From: Anodontia alba
Taxonomy: Eukaryota; Mollusca; Bivalvia; Lucinida; Lucinidae
Length of the DNA stretch: 64,000 bases
NCBI GenBank assembly: GCA_964016985.1
Contig: OZ024828.1
Location: 6,786,610-6,850,609, forward strand
Reading direction: 5' to 3'
Shown: positions 12,158 through 23,719 of the stretch, piece by piece
Position numbering within the stretch: position 1 is the first letter of the stretch
Layout: each line of letters starts with the position of its first letter
Position numbers and translations under genes: made by a program
Notes under the pieces: model-generated
Seen by the model: the letters and a program-made list of their open reading frames with translations, nothing else
The model's database searches: none
What the model was told of the DNA's origin: nothing

Positions 12158-12676
12158 TATTATTTTATTGTTAGCGGTGAAATCAGTGTATATCTGGTGA
12201 AAATAAAAGTGGTATCAATCACTAGTGAATTGATATCGTATCATTTCACTAGTGACTGATACGATTTATATTTTCACTCCTCGCTTTGGACGACATCGGC
12301 TTTCTTCATTGTTTCAGAAGTGGATCTTACCGCCACTTCAGATTTTTGAACACCTCTAACTTCTTTGTTTCTTATCTAAAGTATCAAGTGTTAGTATGCA
12401 TTTTCTTAGTTAGAATGTAAGGACTATTTTGGTATCAAAATTATTTCGATTTGCCGATTTTTTTTTTTTTTTGTTTTTGTCTCTCCAGCGTTTCACATGT
12501 TAAGCACTGAGCGTCGACGCCATGACGTTCATGTTTGTTTGGTGACGTTATTTATGACGTCAGAAACGCGCATTGGCGTGTAAACAATAAAATAAAAAGA
12601 AAATTTACTCTTTTTCAGTGAATACCATAAAAAATTTTCATCTCGTGTAATGAAAACATTCAAATTTTCACTCGTG
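12158..12676 (-). mobile_element. Hairpin element K, copy 3 (reverse, truncated)
   Basis: Reverse-oriented K element that starts with TTAGCGGTGAAATCAGTG and contains the CACTAGTGAATTGATATCG palindrome. It stops in the distal hairpin at CTCGTGCTTC. A short duplicate of its first end lies just before it (about 12092-12130). Confidence 0.7.
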
Positions 12677-13163
12677 CTTCCTCTATTTTTTTACTAGTGA
12701 AAAATAACATGGTCGTGTTATTTTACTCCTCATTTCGTATTCCTTCGGTTGTCTTCGTTGTTGCCCTAACAGATACCGATCCCACTTCGATTATTTGAAC
12801 ACCTCTAACTTCTCTGTTTCTGAACAAAACTATCAAGTGTTGATATTGATTTTCCTAATTAGAATGTAAGGAATATTTTGGTAACAAGATTACTTTGATT
12901 TGCCGAACCTTTTTGTTTTTGTCTCTCCAGCGATTTACATGTCAAGGACTGAACTTCGACGCGATGACGTTCATGTTTAGTTTGGCGACGTAATTTATGA
13001 CGTTAGAAGTGCGCATTGGCATGTAAACTATAAGATAAAAGAAAATGTAATGAAAACATTGAAATTTTCATCCGTGCTTCGCACTCGTGAAAATACTGAT
13101 CATTTCATTACACTCGATGAAAATATTTATGGTATTTACCACAAAAGAGTAAATATCTCTATT
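12677..13163 (-). mobile_element. Hairpin element K, copy 4 (reverse)
   Basis: Second, more diverged reverse copy directly abutting copy 3. It keeps the CACCTCTAACTTCTCTG and GTCTCTCCAGCG segments and the terminal hairpin up to GGTATTTACCACAAAAGAG. No coding capacity. Confidence 0.65.
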
Positions 13164-13404
13164 TATTCATATCCCTTATGATACATGCAATATTTTCATT
13201 GTAACAAGATATTTAGGGAAACAACAATCAAAAGTGAATTGCCAAGAAAGAATGGTTATGAAAAGAGTATAGAAGGATGAAAGAGTATAAAAGGGGGCTA
13301 GCTGATATGATCCTGGTGTAAAGTCTCAAACGGAATCTATAAGCTGAGATGGGAAAGCATTTCCACTGTTTCTCTCAAACAGAGAACAAGAAGAACATCC
13401 ATTA

Positions 13405-13437
<33 letters not shown>

Positions 13438-14230
13438 CGAAAGTCATTTTATAGCGTTAAGAAAAGTACAGTGTAAAATTACTACAGAAAAAAAAAACTT
13501 AAAACGAAGAAAAAAATCAGCAATGCGTATCTGTCACACTAAATTTGGTATAGTTACGCATATATTGTCCATAATCTGGACTCGATAACAGTATTAACAG
13601 CAACTATGAGAAACTTTCAACATTACTTCCTTTTTATCTATTATTTATTTATTTACGTACTTATTTATTTATCAATTTTAGAAGCTGCTTGTATGGTAAC
13701 ATTTCAGTTTTTACTTTTGTTGTTTGTTTTAGTTCATATATATAGGGATAATGATACAATTAAAATTCCTGCAAAATATTTTGCAAAAGATAAAACTTGT
13801 TTCTATAAAAAAACCACAAGCATGTGATTTTTACAATTCACCTACGGATAATTTTAGTTTTAAGAGATGTGACCTGTCACCGTCTTGCAGAGCTGAGGCA
13901 AATGTTTACAGATATTCGTGAATGGAATTTATGAGTATTATTCGTTTGATCTGATGAGTCGAGAGAGCAAATCACGAAAATATGCCAGTTTGGAAACCTG
14001 GCTGTCTTCGCAGTTCCACAAGTGAACCAGGTAACGGTAATTAAATGATATTATTGGAAACTTTATTTTGACCTGTTGATTTCAGTCTTCTCCTTTGGTT
14101 GGACTCAATTTTGCAATACTATTAGACCGTACCAATGGTTCATTTTCTGACATCACTTTGGAGAATTATTTTGTGAAAAAAGAGATAACAACAAAATGGA
14201 TAATGATAGACGCTTGGTGTAATCTCTCAA
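13164..14230. other. No feature recognised
   Basis: AT-rich sequence with a poly-T tract (about 13408-13438) and TTTA-rich stretches near 13630-13670. No coding similarity that I recognise in either direction. Confidence 0.5.
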
Positions 14231-15786
14231 TATTTTGAGCACGACTGCCAGACACTCAAATATTCCAGGTTTTGGGGCACTTAGGAGTCTAGACTCATTT
14301 GTTCAGGGACATAGAGGATGTAGTCAGTCGGTATATATGAGGCTTTACAGATCACTGGTACTACCGGTTATAGAATATGGAGCTCCGGTTTGGGTAGCGG
14401 CAGTAACTGAAGGATGTAATGAGTTCGGCAAGATACAGAGAAGTGCAGTGTTGAAAGCTTCAGGTTGCCTTAACAGTACAAGTACAGCGGCTTTAGAGGT
14501 AATAACCAATACCACACCAATAGATCTGCAGTTGAAACTAAGACAGGCTCAAGAAATGGTCAGAATCAGTGTGAAATATGAAGAAGATCCCTTGAAGGAA
14601 GAATTTATTAGATGGAGTGCAGGTGACAGAATGGCGGGTAGACGACCCACAATATTTCATTAACAGAGAAATGAAGGGGACAGCTGATCTTGATAATGTT
14701 GAGAAGGAATTTAAGTATAGCAAAGAGTATATGGGGCTAATGAAGGACAAGGAAACAGTGGCAACAGAAGATTTCCAGAACATGAAAAACACACAGGAGG
14801 AGAATGTGAGACAGTTGTTGAATAAGACAGATCATAAAGATGTCTTGGTATTCACGTCGGGTATAGCCGTCTACCCGGGACAAACAGGTGCGGGGGCAGT
14901 CATCTACTTGGATGGATATGAGTCATCACTGGTTCTTCTTAAAAAGAGTGTGAGTCCCATGAGCAACAGTTACACAGGGGAATTGGTTGGCATACAAATA
15001 GCTCTGGAATTTTTATCGGAACTAGAAAAATCCGACCTAGTTGTAAGGAGTATCCATTTCTTTACAGACTGTCAACCAGCAATAATTACGGCTTTTGAAA
15101 ACAAACCACCAACATCTAAGATAGAAATTGTCACAAAAATCAAAGAATGCATCAGTTGCCTACATTCGAAAGGAATAACAATCAACATACACTGGGTACC
15201 AGGTCACAAAGACATTAGGGGAAATGAACTAGCAGATAAACAGGCAAAAGAGGCTGCAGCTGAAGTTAATGATAAAGGAGATATACCAATAGTGATGGAC
15301 AAGAAGGAAGCAGTTAGTGAGATAAAGAAACAGATGAAAGAGAAATGGCAGAGAAAGTATGTTTTATCAGAAAAGACAGAAACTATACAGGAAGTATTCA
15401 TAGAGGTAGGAAAGAGAAACTGCTTTGGAGAGGGAGATAGACGCTCCTTCTCAATCTTAAACCAGTTGTTGTCAGGCCACACTAGACTGAATAACCATAG
15501 AGCAAAGATTGACAAAACAGCATCACGAATGTGCGACACATGCAAGGTTCCGGAGGACACAGAACATTATCTGTTCTGCTGTGATGCCTACCAGGAGGAA
15601 ACGGATACCCTGGAGAAGACAGTTGAGGATGTATTAAACAGAGAGGGGCTTAATACTGTAGTTAGTGACATTACATTGAAAGTGCTAAATGGAAGCATAG
15701 ATGGAATTAGTCAACAAGGTCAGACTGACTTGATTGGTGCTCTGATACAGTACATCAAGAGCACCAAACATTTCCAAAATTATTAA
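14231..15786 (+). pseudogene. RNase H-bearing LINE, 3' part of ORF2 (frameshifted)
   Basis: Two overlapping frames form the C-terminal part of a non-LTR retrotransposon polyprotein. Frame 3 (to 14663) carries a post-RT segment with MRLYRSLVLPVIEYGAPVW, typical of LINE RT C-terminal regions. Frame 1 (open to the TAA at 15784) carries an RNase HI domain. Its catalytic Glu (YTGELVGIQ), third Asp (FFTDCQPA) and final motif (GHKDIRGNELAD) are visible. The first motif reads FTSGIAV, where RNase HI normally has an Asp (TDG), so one catalytic acid appears lost. A Cys/His cluster follows (CDTCK..HYLFCC). The frame changes near 14655-14670, and the 5' endonuclease and RT core are missing. The order RT, RNase H, Cys/His fits I-like clades, but the clade is an inference. 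Confidence 0.85.
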
Positions 15787-15914
15787 TGATCACCCACACA
15801 TGCATATGGAGCATATGTGAATAAGCACAAGGTGTAGAAATACCGATGCACTAAAGAAGACAAAGCACTTGGTGTCCATAAGCAGCGTGATAATACTTAA
15901 CAGATTGACAACAA

Positions 15915-16310
15915 CAAGGAAGATCTGAATTGAAGAAACAGAAAAGACTGACAACTTTCTACAAAATTGCCAATGGTTCAAGTGCTGTCACTCTCCCTGA
16001 TTACGTCAGAGTCTCCACTAGCCATACAAAATCCCATGATCGGAGTTATATCCAAATCCAGACAAACTACAAGCAGTATAAAAACAGCTTCCTGCCACGT
16101 ACCATCAGAGAGTGGAATGCCTACCCGACCTGGTGCACACGGAGTCTGTAGACTACTTCAGTTCTCGTCTACAGATACACTCAGCCTAGACATCACAATT
16201 TTATGTTTTTAATCTGTACATACGGATGTTTTTAACCATTTTGCTGACGTCACTTGCCTGTGATGCTCCGTGCCCCGGGCAGTACTGAAGTAGATGTAGA
16301 AGACGCCAAG
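15915..16310 (+). pseudogene. CR1-like LINE 3' fragment
   Basis: The translation from about 15933 reads KRLTTFYKIANG..PDYVRVST and YKNSFLPRTIREWNAYP. This is the characteristic last segment of many CR1/jockey-type reverse transcriptases (RL..YKI, then Y.NSFFPRTI..WN.LP). After the stop comes a noncoding tail with TGCTCCGTGCCCCGGGCAGTACTGAAGTAGATGTAGAAG, resembling CR1 3' ends. It is severely 5'-truncated. It lies directly downstream of the other LINE fragment but belongs to a different LINE type. Confidence 0.75.
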
Positions 16311-18060
16311 GATATAGACTGGAGGTTGCAGTTACAGGAATACCAAACATAAATACGTAATTCGTGGATTCGAGGCAGATGTTTGATTCTCTTTGAGATT
16401 TTTGAGTGTTTGTTTTGTTTTTTTACGGCACATTAAGTAAAAATGACCATGCCGTGCCCACTTGTTGGCCAGACCAAATTAAGCCACAGAATCTGGTACT
16501 TTTTCATATGGAGCTTTGTTGCGGCCCATGATACCTGCTCGAACAGTGAATGGGGCTACCAGGGTTTTCTATGGACCAAGGGAACACCCAAATATATTTC
16601 AAGGAACAGGGCAGCATTGGTTAATATTTCAAGAGAACAAGGGAATAAACCTAATTTTGGGGGATCGGAAAGTGGCAATTTGGAAAACTCATCTATGCAT
16701 TGGCCATACGCATTTGTTATTGTCCGTCGGCAATCGCACTGTTTCGATGCTTTATTAATAATCAAACGATGCTGATGAGCGAAAATTGACTCGAGCAGGA
16801 TGTACAAATATTGCAATTTATGCATCAAATTTGCGGTACGTTTTGTGTACGCAAATACCAACAATTCTGTACGCTCATGGTGAATGGGAATGCTTACAAT
16901 CAAAATTCGTTAACTGCTGTCACACAATGAGTTGAAAAGGCTGATTTGATCAGGTAGGCAGTTTGGTCCTATTCAACCGTGCATGCCGAAAAAGTACGGC
17001 TGGCTTTAGCCACGCCCCTTTGGAAACAGCTGTCTCACTTCATGTGGCCCCCGCGGCTGTTTCAATTGCCTGTCATAATCGCATCGAATTTTACCTGTTC
17101 GAAAGTAATTTTATCAGGCGATTTTTACCACGGGAACGCAGCGGATCCACCGGCCCGGGTGAAACCACCGTGGGATACTAAAATTTAATCCTTTCCATCC
17201 GAATCCACTCCCCACCGGCCTGGGGGGATTTTGAAAAACCACCTGAGCTGTACTGTAAATTACCACAAATTTTTCAGTGAACCAAAGCAGTAGTTCAAAA
17301 TGTCAGCAAGAGTGTGTATTGATCACAGCATGGTGCAAATGTAAACACTGAAATGACGTTTTGCGGGAAGCACAACAGCGGTGTCCATGATCAGAAAGTG
17401 CAGATATATTTTGTATATAAGTTTGCCATAGCATATAAGAGAGCTTAAAAAAGTTTGGATTAAAATATGTTTCACTTAAAATCCATAACACTCAAGATCA
17501 CTTAATACAGACACAGTGATTTTTTTACCTGCGCATCCCGAGTCCCATACTCACATTTTTGCTTTGGGACTCACATTTTAAATCTCAGCGAGTCCCAGAA
17601 CTCACAAAGTTGTAGTGGAAAATTCTGTAATGGACGCAATGATTTACTAGTAGGACTCATTTTATATAGCCCAAGCGAGTCCTGGGACGCATAGGTATAA
17701 AATTGTAAATAAATCACTGCAGACAGCAACGATCTTCTTTGGGGTAGGGTACTGAATTTAACTAAAAATTATAACACTCCTCGCCTATATAGCCAATTGT
17801 TAAACTCAATGATTTATTCTGCAATAAATCACAGGGCGGAAGCGTGCGATGCCAGCTGGGCCAGTTTTGACGTCATTTTGACACTTTGCTGACGTCAGTC
17901 TTCATTTCCATGACGTTAGACGATGTAATGTCGTTTTTCTCACATCAGCAACTTAAGAAATGCATGCCAACGTCAGCGTTATAGTCAAAACTGTTGGCGA
18001 GATTTCTTTATTCGATGGTGGAAAGTTGGAGGAATCTGAAGGATACAATTACATGTACTT
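16311..18060. other. No gene recognised; GC-richer island near 16990-17230
   Basis: Overlapping short ORFs exist but none resembles a protein family I know. A stretch near 16990-17230 is richer in GC (GGCCCCCGCGGC, GGATCCACCGGCCCGGGTG) than its surroundings. It could be an unidentified 5' exon or promoter, or part of a repeat; nothing decides this. Confidence 0.35.
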
Positions 18061-18061
18061 T

Positions 18062-19085
18062 TTACACCCCGCCACGCAATAGTGGCGGGGTATTGTGGTT
18101 TCACGTTGGACGTCCGTGTGTCCGTCCGTCCGTGGTACGTCCATCCGTCCATTTTTCATTTCCAGATAATAACTTGAGTAAACATCAGTGGATTTTCACC
18201 AAACTTGGTATGTGCATTGATATTGTGGAGATCTGGTTTGGGATTGCTAATGGGCAAATTTCGTCAAATTTTACAGAGTTATCTGCACGAGACACGGCCA
18301 TATTTATGTTTCCGGACAATAACTTGAGTAAATAACAAGGGATTTTAACCAAACTTGCTATATGCATTGACATTAAGGATATCTGGTTTGGGATTGCTAA
18401 TGGGCAAATTTCATCATATTTTCATGGAGTTATCTGCCTAAGACACGCCTATATTTTTGTTTCCGGATGATAACTTGAGTAAATAACAAGAGATTTTAAC
18501 CAAACCTGCTATATACATGTATATTGACATTAAGGAGATCTGGTATGGAATTGCTAATGGGCAAATTTCGTCAATTTTTTACGGAGTTATCTGCCCGAGA
18601 CACTCCCATATTTTGGTTTCCAGAGGATAACTTGAGTAAGTAACAGGGGATTTTAAGCAAACTTGCTGTATGCATTGATCTTAAGGAAATCTGATTTGGA
18701 ATTGCTAATGGGCAAATTTCGTCAAATTTTTACAGAGTTACAATGTATCTGCCCAAGATACGCCCATTTTTTTCATTTCTGAACGATACAGAGTTACAAT
18801 GTATCTGCCGAAGATACGCCCATTTTTTCATTTCCGAACGATAACCGGAGTAAATAAAAAGGCATTTTAACCAAACTTGCTATATGTATGCATTGATATT
18901 ATCAAGATCTGGTTTAGGATTGTTATCTGTCCATTGATATTATCAAGGTCTGGTTTGGGATTGTTATCTGTCCCACCGTCATTTTCTTTCCAGACATTTT
19001 CCCAGCCATAACTTTAATACATAAACAAATAATTGCTATGGTGGGGTATTATGCTTGCAGTGCTTTTATTTGTCGTTGTCTATGT
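18062..19085 (+). mobile_element. CCGCCAC/GTGGCGGGG element H, copy 2
   Basis: The head reads CACCCCGCCACGCAATAGTGGCGGGGTATTGTGG, then TTTCACGTTGGACGTCCG and a (TCCG)n-like stretch. Diverged tandem units of ~147-158 bp follow, each with AACTTGAGTAAA, CCAAACTTG, ATCTGGTTTGGGATTGCTAA and TTATCTGCC..GACACG. It ends near GGTGGGGTATTATGCTTGCAGTGCTTTTAT. Translated fragments come from the tandem units and are not genes. Confidence 0.8.
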
Positions 19086-19282
19086 GTTGGAATTGAAACA
19101 GATCAGCTCTTGTGCTTAATTTGATTAATAAATCACAGTTAGTCGGTCAGTTGTAAGGAGATAAATCACTCGCACTCTGCACTAATGATTTGATCTACTC
19201 TATAACTGACCTCCAAACAGTGATTTATTACTGAACAAATCACTGCTAGAGCTGATCTATTTCTTAAGCAATGTGAAGAAGA

Positions 19283-20570
19283 AATGGGACTCCTATTTTA
19301 GGGGAGTTGGACTCCTACTTTTTGGCTGGGACTCCTACTTTTTATAAAAGGGAGGTCCCGGACTCCTACTTTTAAAATCCCTAGTGAGAACTCTGTTTCC
19401 TGTTTTTTAAAATGTTACAAACTACACACAAATGCAAGATATATCTAACTATAAATCTTCTTAGATTTCTGCAATAAAGTCACTTATTACCATGTTTCTC
19501 CAAAAGATCAAATGTCTTACAATCTTGCGCTCATGATATAGTGCATCTGTATATTTTGTAGTCAGTACAGTGTTTTAGTGATGTTGTGGTGCATTCAGCA
19601 GACCATGTATTATTTCCTAGCCTTGGCATGATACTTGTCTGTGCTGTGTACTGATTATGTTTTGGTGACCTTAACACAATTTTTAGACTAAAACTGTCAA
19701 TTTTCTGAAACTTTCTTGTAATATCTCATGAACCAATTAGCAGGTTCTTACTGAATTTGCATAGGTATATTATTGGGACTTGATGAAGAACTAGTTGGAT
19801 TTTGGTGATCATGACCAAGTTTTCAAGAAATAAAGCATTTCAACACCTTGTCTCTATAACCAGTTGATGGCTTCTGGTCACACTTGGTATATATACATGT
19901 AGTATAACTGGGATCGTCTGAATTGCTAATTATAATTTGGTGATCTTGACCCAACTTTCTTATACAATTCAAAAAAAAAAAAAAAAGCATTTCATAGCCT
20001 ATTTCCATAGCCAGTTGATGGATTCTGGTCAGATTTGCTATATAGTATAGCAGAGGTGGTCTTAATTGTTGATTATATTTTAGTGACCATGACCTAGTTT
20101 TTTAAGATCATCACTGGACATACACTATTGAAAAAAACAACTCAATCAACTACATGTATCTCCATACTCCATAACCAGTTGATGGATTCTGGTCAGACTT
20201 TTCAATGCACTATCTCATAAACAGTTGATGGACTCTGGTCAGACTGGCAAAATAGTGGGGCTGGAATGGTCTTAATTGCTGATTTTATTCTGGTGACCTT
20301 GATCCAATTATCAAGATTAGCACAGGATTTGCACTAATAATTTAAAAAAGAGAAATATCACTTCCCACTCCTATTTTTGGGGAGTGGGACTCCAGCTTTT
20401 TGGCTGAGATTCCTACTTTTAAATCCTAGTAAGAACCCTGACCTGGACCAGTGCATGGATTCAGGTCAAACTGGATCTGCAGATTTTCATCAAATACATC
20501 AAGATTCCATTGGAACATGCCTTTGTGGTGAGAATTTGGTGATTTTGACCCTGCTTTCAAGGTCCGGGTA
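19283..20570. repeat. Tandem ~150-bp array bordered by GGGACTCCTACTTTT blocks
   Basis: Blocks of GGGACTCCTACTTTT-like text lie at about 19283-19382 and again at 20361-20425. Between them are diverged units with CCAGTTGATGGATTCTGGTCAGACTT and TTTGGTGACCTTGACCCA, seen near 19730, 19855, 20010, 20170 and 20220. Similar units reappear singly near 37240-37360. Noncoding. Confidence 0.65.
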
Positions 20571-20855
20571 TGTAATTTAGAATGTTGGAGGTGAGGGACG
20601 CCTGTTTACTTTGAAGCATTATTCTTGTAAATTGTAAATTTGTCCAGGCCTGTTTCAGTATGCAGCCATGCAAGATATTATCCTGTGTTTACAGACACAT
20701 AGTCTCTGGAGATGATAAGATTACTTGCTTCCATTTTATAAATTAACAAGATTTTACAGCACCAGATTATTGATGGGCAACATTCAGACAAGACTTGCAT
20801 GGCACCAGATGAGACACAGTTTTCAAACCCAATAAAATGTACATACAGCTCGAAC

Positions 20856-21049
20856 CATAGCTACAGATAAGAGGGGGTATCCACATAATATTTTTCTTAT
20901 TTCTCCACGAAAACATATGTTGTGGGTACTCATTAGAAGCGCCTCGCCAAGGCGCTTCTAATGAGTAACCACAACATATGTTTTCATGGAGAAATAAGAA
21001 AGATATCAGCATTTTCGGATGGAAAAAAAACGCCTTATCTGTTGCTATG
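20856..21049. mobile_element. Hairpin MITE family A (GGGTACTCATTAGAAG stem)
   Basis: The ends are CATAGCTACAGATAAG and CTTATCTGTTGCTATG. Inside is a near-perfect stem: ATATTTTTCTTATTTCTCCA, GAAAACATATGTTGTGGGTA, CTCATTAGAAGCGCC, a short loop, and the full complement. This is the best-preserved example of a family with more than fifteen copies in the window. Short ORFs over these copies are palindrome artefacts. Confidence 0.85.
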
Positions 21050-21149
21050 TCAAACACCGACAGCTCATTTACCATGGCTAATTCTTACTCATTTTTGATT
21101 CCCAACAAAATTCTTCCAATAGCTCAAGAAAACGAATATTTAGGGAAAT

Positions 21150-21290
21150 TTTCTTATTTTAACATGAAATTGTATGTTGTGTGTACTCATTTGAATTGCC
21201 TCATTGAGGCAGTTCTAATGAGTACACTCAACAAACAATTGTTGTGTAGAAAATAAAAAATAAAAAAAAATCCCTAAATTATCACTTCCT
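21150..21290. repeat. Family A hairpin, diverged copy
   Basis: Stem TTGTATGTTGTGTGTACTCA..TGAGTACACTCAACAAACAA around a TTGCCTCATTGAGGCAG apex. The outer arms are degraded (TTAGGGAAATTTTC..AAAATCCCTAA). Confidence 0.7.
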
Positions 21291-21291
21291 G

Positions 21292-21392
21292 ACCTGGCAC
21301 CATGATCATCTCTCAGTGGCTCGAACTACCCATGTCTCAAACACTTTTCTGTGGTCCCAAAGATGTTAGAGCCATTGAAGTTTGACTGTATA
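21292..21392. repeat. Fragment of GGCTCGAAC..CAAACTG-ended TA-type MITE
   Basis: Contains GTGGCTCGAACTACCCATGTCTC and ends AGAGCCATTGAAGTTTGACTG followed by TA. This is the same terminal sequence as the complete element at 52751-53014. Only one end is clear here. Confidence 0.55.
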
Positions 21393-21394
21393 CT

Positions 21395-21537
21395 GATATA
21401 TTATTTATTTCTCCATGAAAATATATGTTGTGGGTACTATTTAGAAGCACCTCACTGAGGCACTTCTAATGAATACCCACAATATACATTTTCATGGAGA
21501 AAGACGAAAAATATTTACCTGATATCTAAAGAGAGTG
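21395..21537. repeat. Family A hairpin, short copy
   Basis: Stem TTTATTTCTCCATGAAAATATATGTTGTGGGTACT with matching complement around GCACCTCACTGAGGCAC. It directly follows the TA-type MITE fragment. The outer ends are lost. Confidence 0.7.
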
Positions 21538-21807
21538 TATGATGGGTGTAGGGATCAGTGAACTGGCCAGACAATACTGATAGAAATAATAATGGTGAAA
21601 ACATGTTCTGATCATCATCCCATTTGATTTTACATGTACATGTACTACATGACAATGTGCTGAAAATGTATCATGATGGCCCCTCTTCAGCACCCCTACA
21701 GCTTTCCTACCACAACCACCCCACTAATCCCCTTCTAAAACTGGACTCTACCCTAAACGGAAAGAATTTGCTCCTTTTAGAGTAAAACCCTTTTTCCCTT
21801 TTTGAAT

Positions 21808-21955
21808 GTCCAGGTGGCTGAGTAGTTAGCATTCCCGACATACGAATCTCGCCAGAAGCAAATTTAATTGCGCAGAGCATTCGTTATTATCCTTCCTTCA
21901 TCTTGATATGACTTGAAGACGACAAAAGGGATGTAACTACTAAATCATCATCTTT
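21808..21955 (+). mobile_element. tRNA-headed SINE (GGATGTAA-(ATC)n tail)
   Basis: The head CCAGGTGGCTGAGTAGTTAGCATTCCCGAC resembles a leucine-type tRNA A box region, and the tail reads GGGATGTAACTACTAAATCATCATC. The copy at 39767-39961 is the same family. This one is diverged, with a weak B box (ACGAATCTC). Confidence 0.6.
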
Positions 21956-22099
21956 TTTTTCCTTTTAGAGTAGAATCCTTTTCCTTTTAGAGAAGAACCT
22001 TTTTCAGAAGGGAGGCAAACAGTTTTTAGAATAGAACCCTTTTTAGAAGGAGGCAAGCAATTTTGACAGTTGCCTGCCCTGAAAAATTATGCATACCCC

Positions 22100-22299
22100 T
22101 TAACCCTTTTCATGCTGAATAAATTAAGATGCCATGCCTATTTCTAATTGTCAGCCAGATTACTTGATTCAGGTTGTTGATACATATTCAATTACTGAAT
22201 GACAAAAGTGTAGCTCCAGATCAGTTGGCTTCATACTGATCTGGATCTACACTGTTTGTACAGGCAGGGTATATCCAGGTTCAGTAGGACAAGGGTTAA
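22100..22299 (+). mobile_element. TTAA-type hairpin MITE, family D
   Basis: Begins TTAACCCTTTTCATGCTGAA and ends GGTTCAGTAGGACAAGGGTTAA, so TTAA lies at both ends with CCC/GGG termini as in piggyBac-like elements. The centre is the palindrome AGATCAGTTGGCTTCATACTGATCTGGATCTACACTGTTTG. Other copies: 33959-34154, 40025-40239, 42091-42270, 43398-43617, 49180-49390. Confidence 0.75.
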
Positions 22300-22342
22300 A
22301 CTGTTTATGAATATTATGATACTAATTTTACTGTTTTTACAG

Positions 22343-22396
22343 AAGCAATCCAGTACAGACCGGCTACCAATGGCTACCCTTTGCCCTCAGATGACA
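22343..22396 (+). CDS. Candidate upstream GRIP exon (54 nt)
   Basis: A TTTTTACAG acceptor precedes it and a strong GTAAGT donor follows. Read in phase 1 it gives AIQYRPATNGYPLPSDD plus one leftover base. That base would complete an ATT codon with the first two bases of the PDZ1 exon at 36321, so the phases agree. GRIP proteins have a poorly conserved N-terminal segment before PDZ1, so a match cannot be judged by homology. No earlier exon or start codon was found in the window. It could be a chance splice-like sequence. Confidence 0.4.
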
Positions 22397-22490
22397 GTAA
22401 GTGTTACTTGAACATTTTTCTGTTTTTTTATGAATAACTTAACCTTAGCATGCTGAATGCAAACCTAGAAGACAATATTTTGAGGTTACA

Positions 22491-22663
22491 CATGCCACAG
22501 ATAAGATGGGGTAACCACGTACATGTCTTATTTTTCTTATTTCTCCACAACTTATGTTGCTAGGCACTTCTAATGAGTACCACAACATATAAATATGTTA
22601 TCATGGAGAAATAAGAAAAGTATCAGTGCTTTTCGGTTGAAAAATGCTTTATCTAGAGCTATG
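22491..22663. mobile_element. Family A hairpin MITE
   Basis: Ends CATGCCACAGATAAG and CTTTATCTAGAGCTATG. The inner stem has TTTTTCTTATTTCTCCA..TTATGTTG and its complement, but the apex is shortened. Confidence 0.7.
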
Positions 22664-23112
22664 GTACCATAATTTAATTGTGCGCAGAATTTAGACACTG
22701 CAACACTTTCCTGTACTTATCATAATCATAATTTGTTGTCTGTTAATTTTACCTTTAACATGCAAAAAGTTGTAAATTCAACTTTCTGAAAGTACATCTT
22801 ATCGGATGACGTTTTGAACTATTTTATGTAGAAAACAGGACAGCAATACAATCATATTGTCTTCAAAGAAGACAATTTCAATGAAATGTCAAGCCCTTTT
22901 TACAGAAGGGAGAAAAAAAAAAGGAAACATCAAATACATTTGTTGTCTGTTGATGTTGCTAAGTAGGCATGCAAGAATTAACCTAGGGAAACCTCAGGTT
23001 ACAATGTATGCACTGTTTTTACATCATTCTGAGGAAGTTGCAGCAATGCTTTATGAAAACACCAATTGGCCATGAGCCAATACAAGGTACTTTAGGCGGA
23101 GCAAAGGACTTT

Positions 23113-23341
23113 TTAACCCATTTTAGACTGAATAAAGTCTCCCTGCACTGTAATATTGAAAGAGCCCAATTTCAATTTTAGGTATGTCAGGCTGTGTGAT
23201 AAGATAATCCTAGAGAGAAATGGCTTAACTATTTTGCAAATGGTGAAGACCCTGATCAGAATGCATTCTGCAGCATCTGATCTGGGTCGGTACTGTTTGC
23301 CAATTACCCTTTTGGTGGTCTCCAGACTAAAATGGGTTATT
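23113..23341 (+). mobile_element. TTAA-type hairpin MITE, family E
   Basis: Begins TTAACCCATTTTAGACTGAAT and ends CAGACTAAAATGGGTTAT. The centre is an imperfect GACCCTGATCAGAATGC..GCATCTGATCTGGGTC palindrome. A second copy with intact TTAA on both sides lies at 29173-29380. Short ORFs on both strands here are artefacts of the inverted repeat. Confidence 0.75.
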
Positions 23342-23475
23342 TTGGAAAAAAGGAGTACGTGTATTTTGTGATAATTCTTGTAAGAGGTCCTGGCAGAGGC
23401 AGCATGTTCTTCGACAAAGATTAATCCATAAAGAGCCAGTCCCAACAGTGTAATTCCATGAATATTTACTGACCA

Positions 23476-23719
23476 GGGCCCAGTTGTTCAAAGCGTCGTT
23501 AGCTTAACGAGCTTGTTAAGGGTCATTTCGTTAACTGTTTTAGCAGGTTCAAAACACAATATTCTGATATTTTTTGCTGAAAAAATGTGAGTAGCTTTTG
23601 CACTGCAAAAGCTACTCACATTTTTTCAGCAAAAAATTTCTGCATATTTGTATATCACTGGATGTAAATTTTAACAAATCGTTAACTAACGACATCGTTA
23701 GCTTTGAACAACTGGGCCC
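23476..23719 (+). mobile_element. Hairpin MITE family C (GGGCCCAGTTGTTCAAAG ends)
   Basis: A 244-bp element with inverted ends GGGCCCAGTTGTTCAAAGC and GCTTTGAACAACTGGGCCC. Subterminal TTAACGA repeats flank a central palindrome: TTTTTGCTGAAAAAATGTGA, GTAGCTTTTGCA, then complement. Other copies: 32856-32985 (half), 45467-45710, 46567-46808, 48013-48255, 54682-54925, 58318-58562 and 59135-59374. They are unusually similar to each other. Confidence 0.85.

Noticed and set aside
16443..16903. Overlapping 80-115-codon ORFs on both strands
   Set aside because: No recognisable family, no splice or codon evidence, and three frames are open at once, as expected by chance.
16990..17230. GC-richer island as the GRIP promoter or first exon
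   Set aside because: There is no start codon linked in phase to a good donor and no homology to a GRIP N terminus, so it was kept only as an unassigned stretch.
18185..18373. ORFs with repeated NNLSKHQWIFTKLGMCIDIV text
   Set aside because: They follow the tandem units of element H and also appear in the reverse copy near 8050-8293; no single conserved frame.
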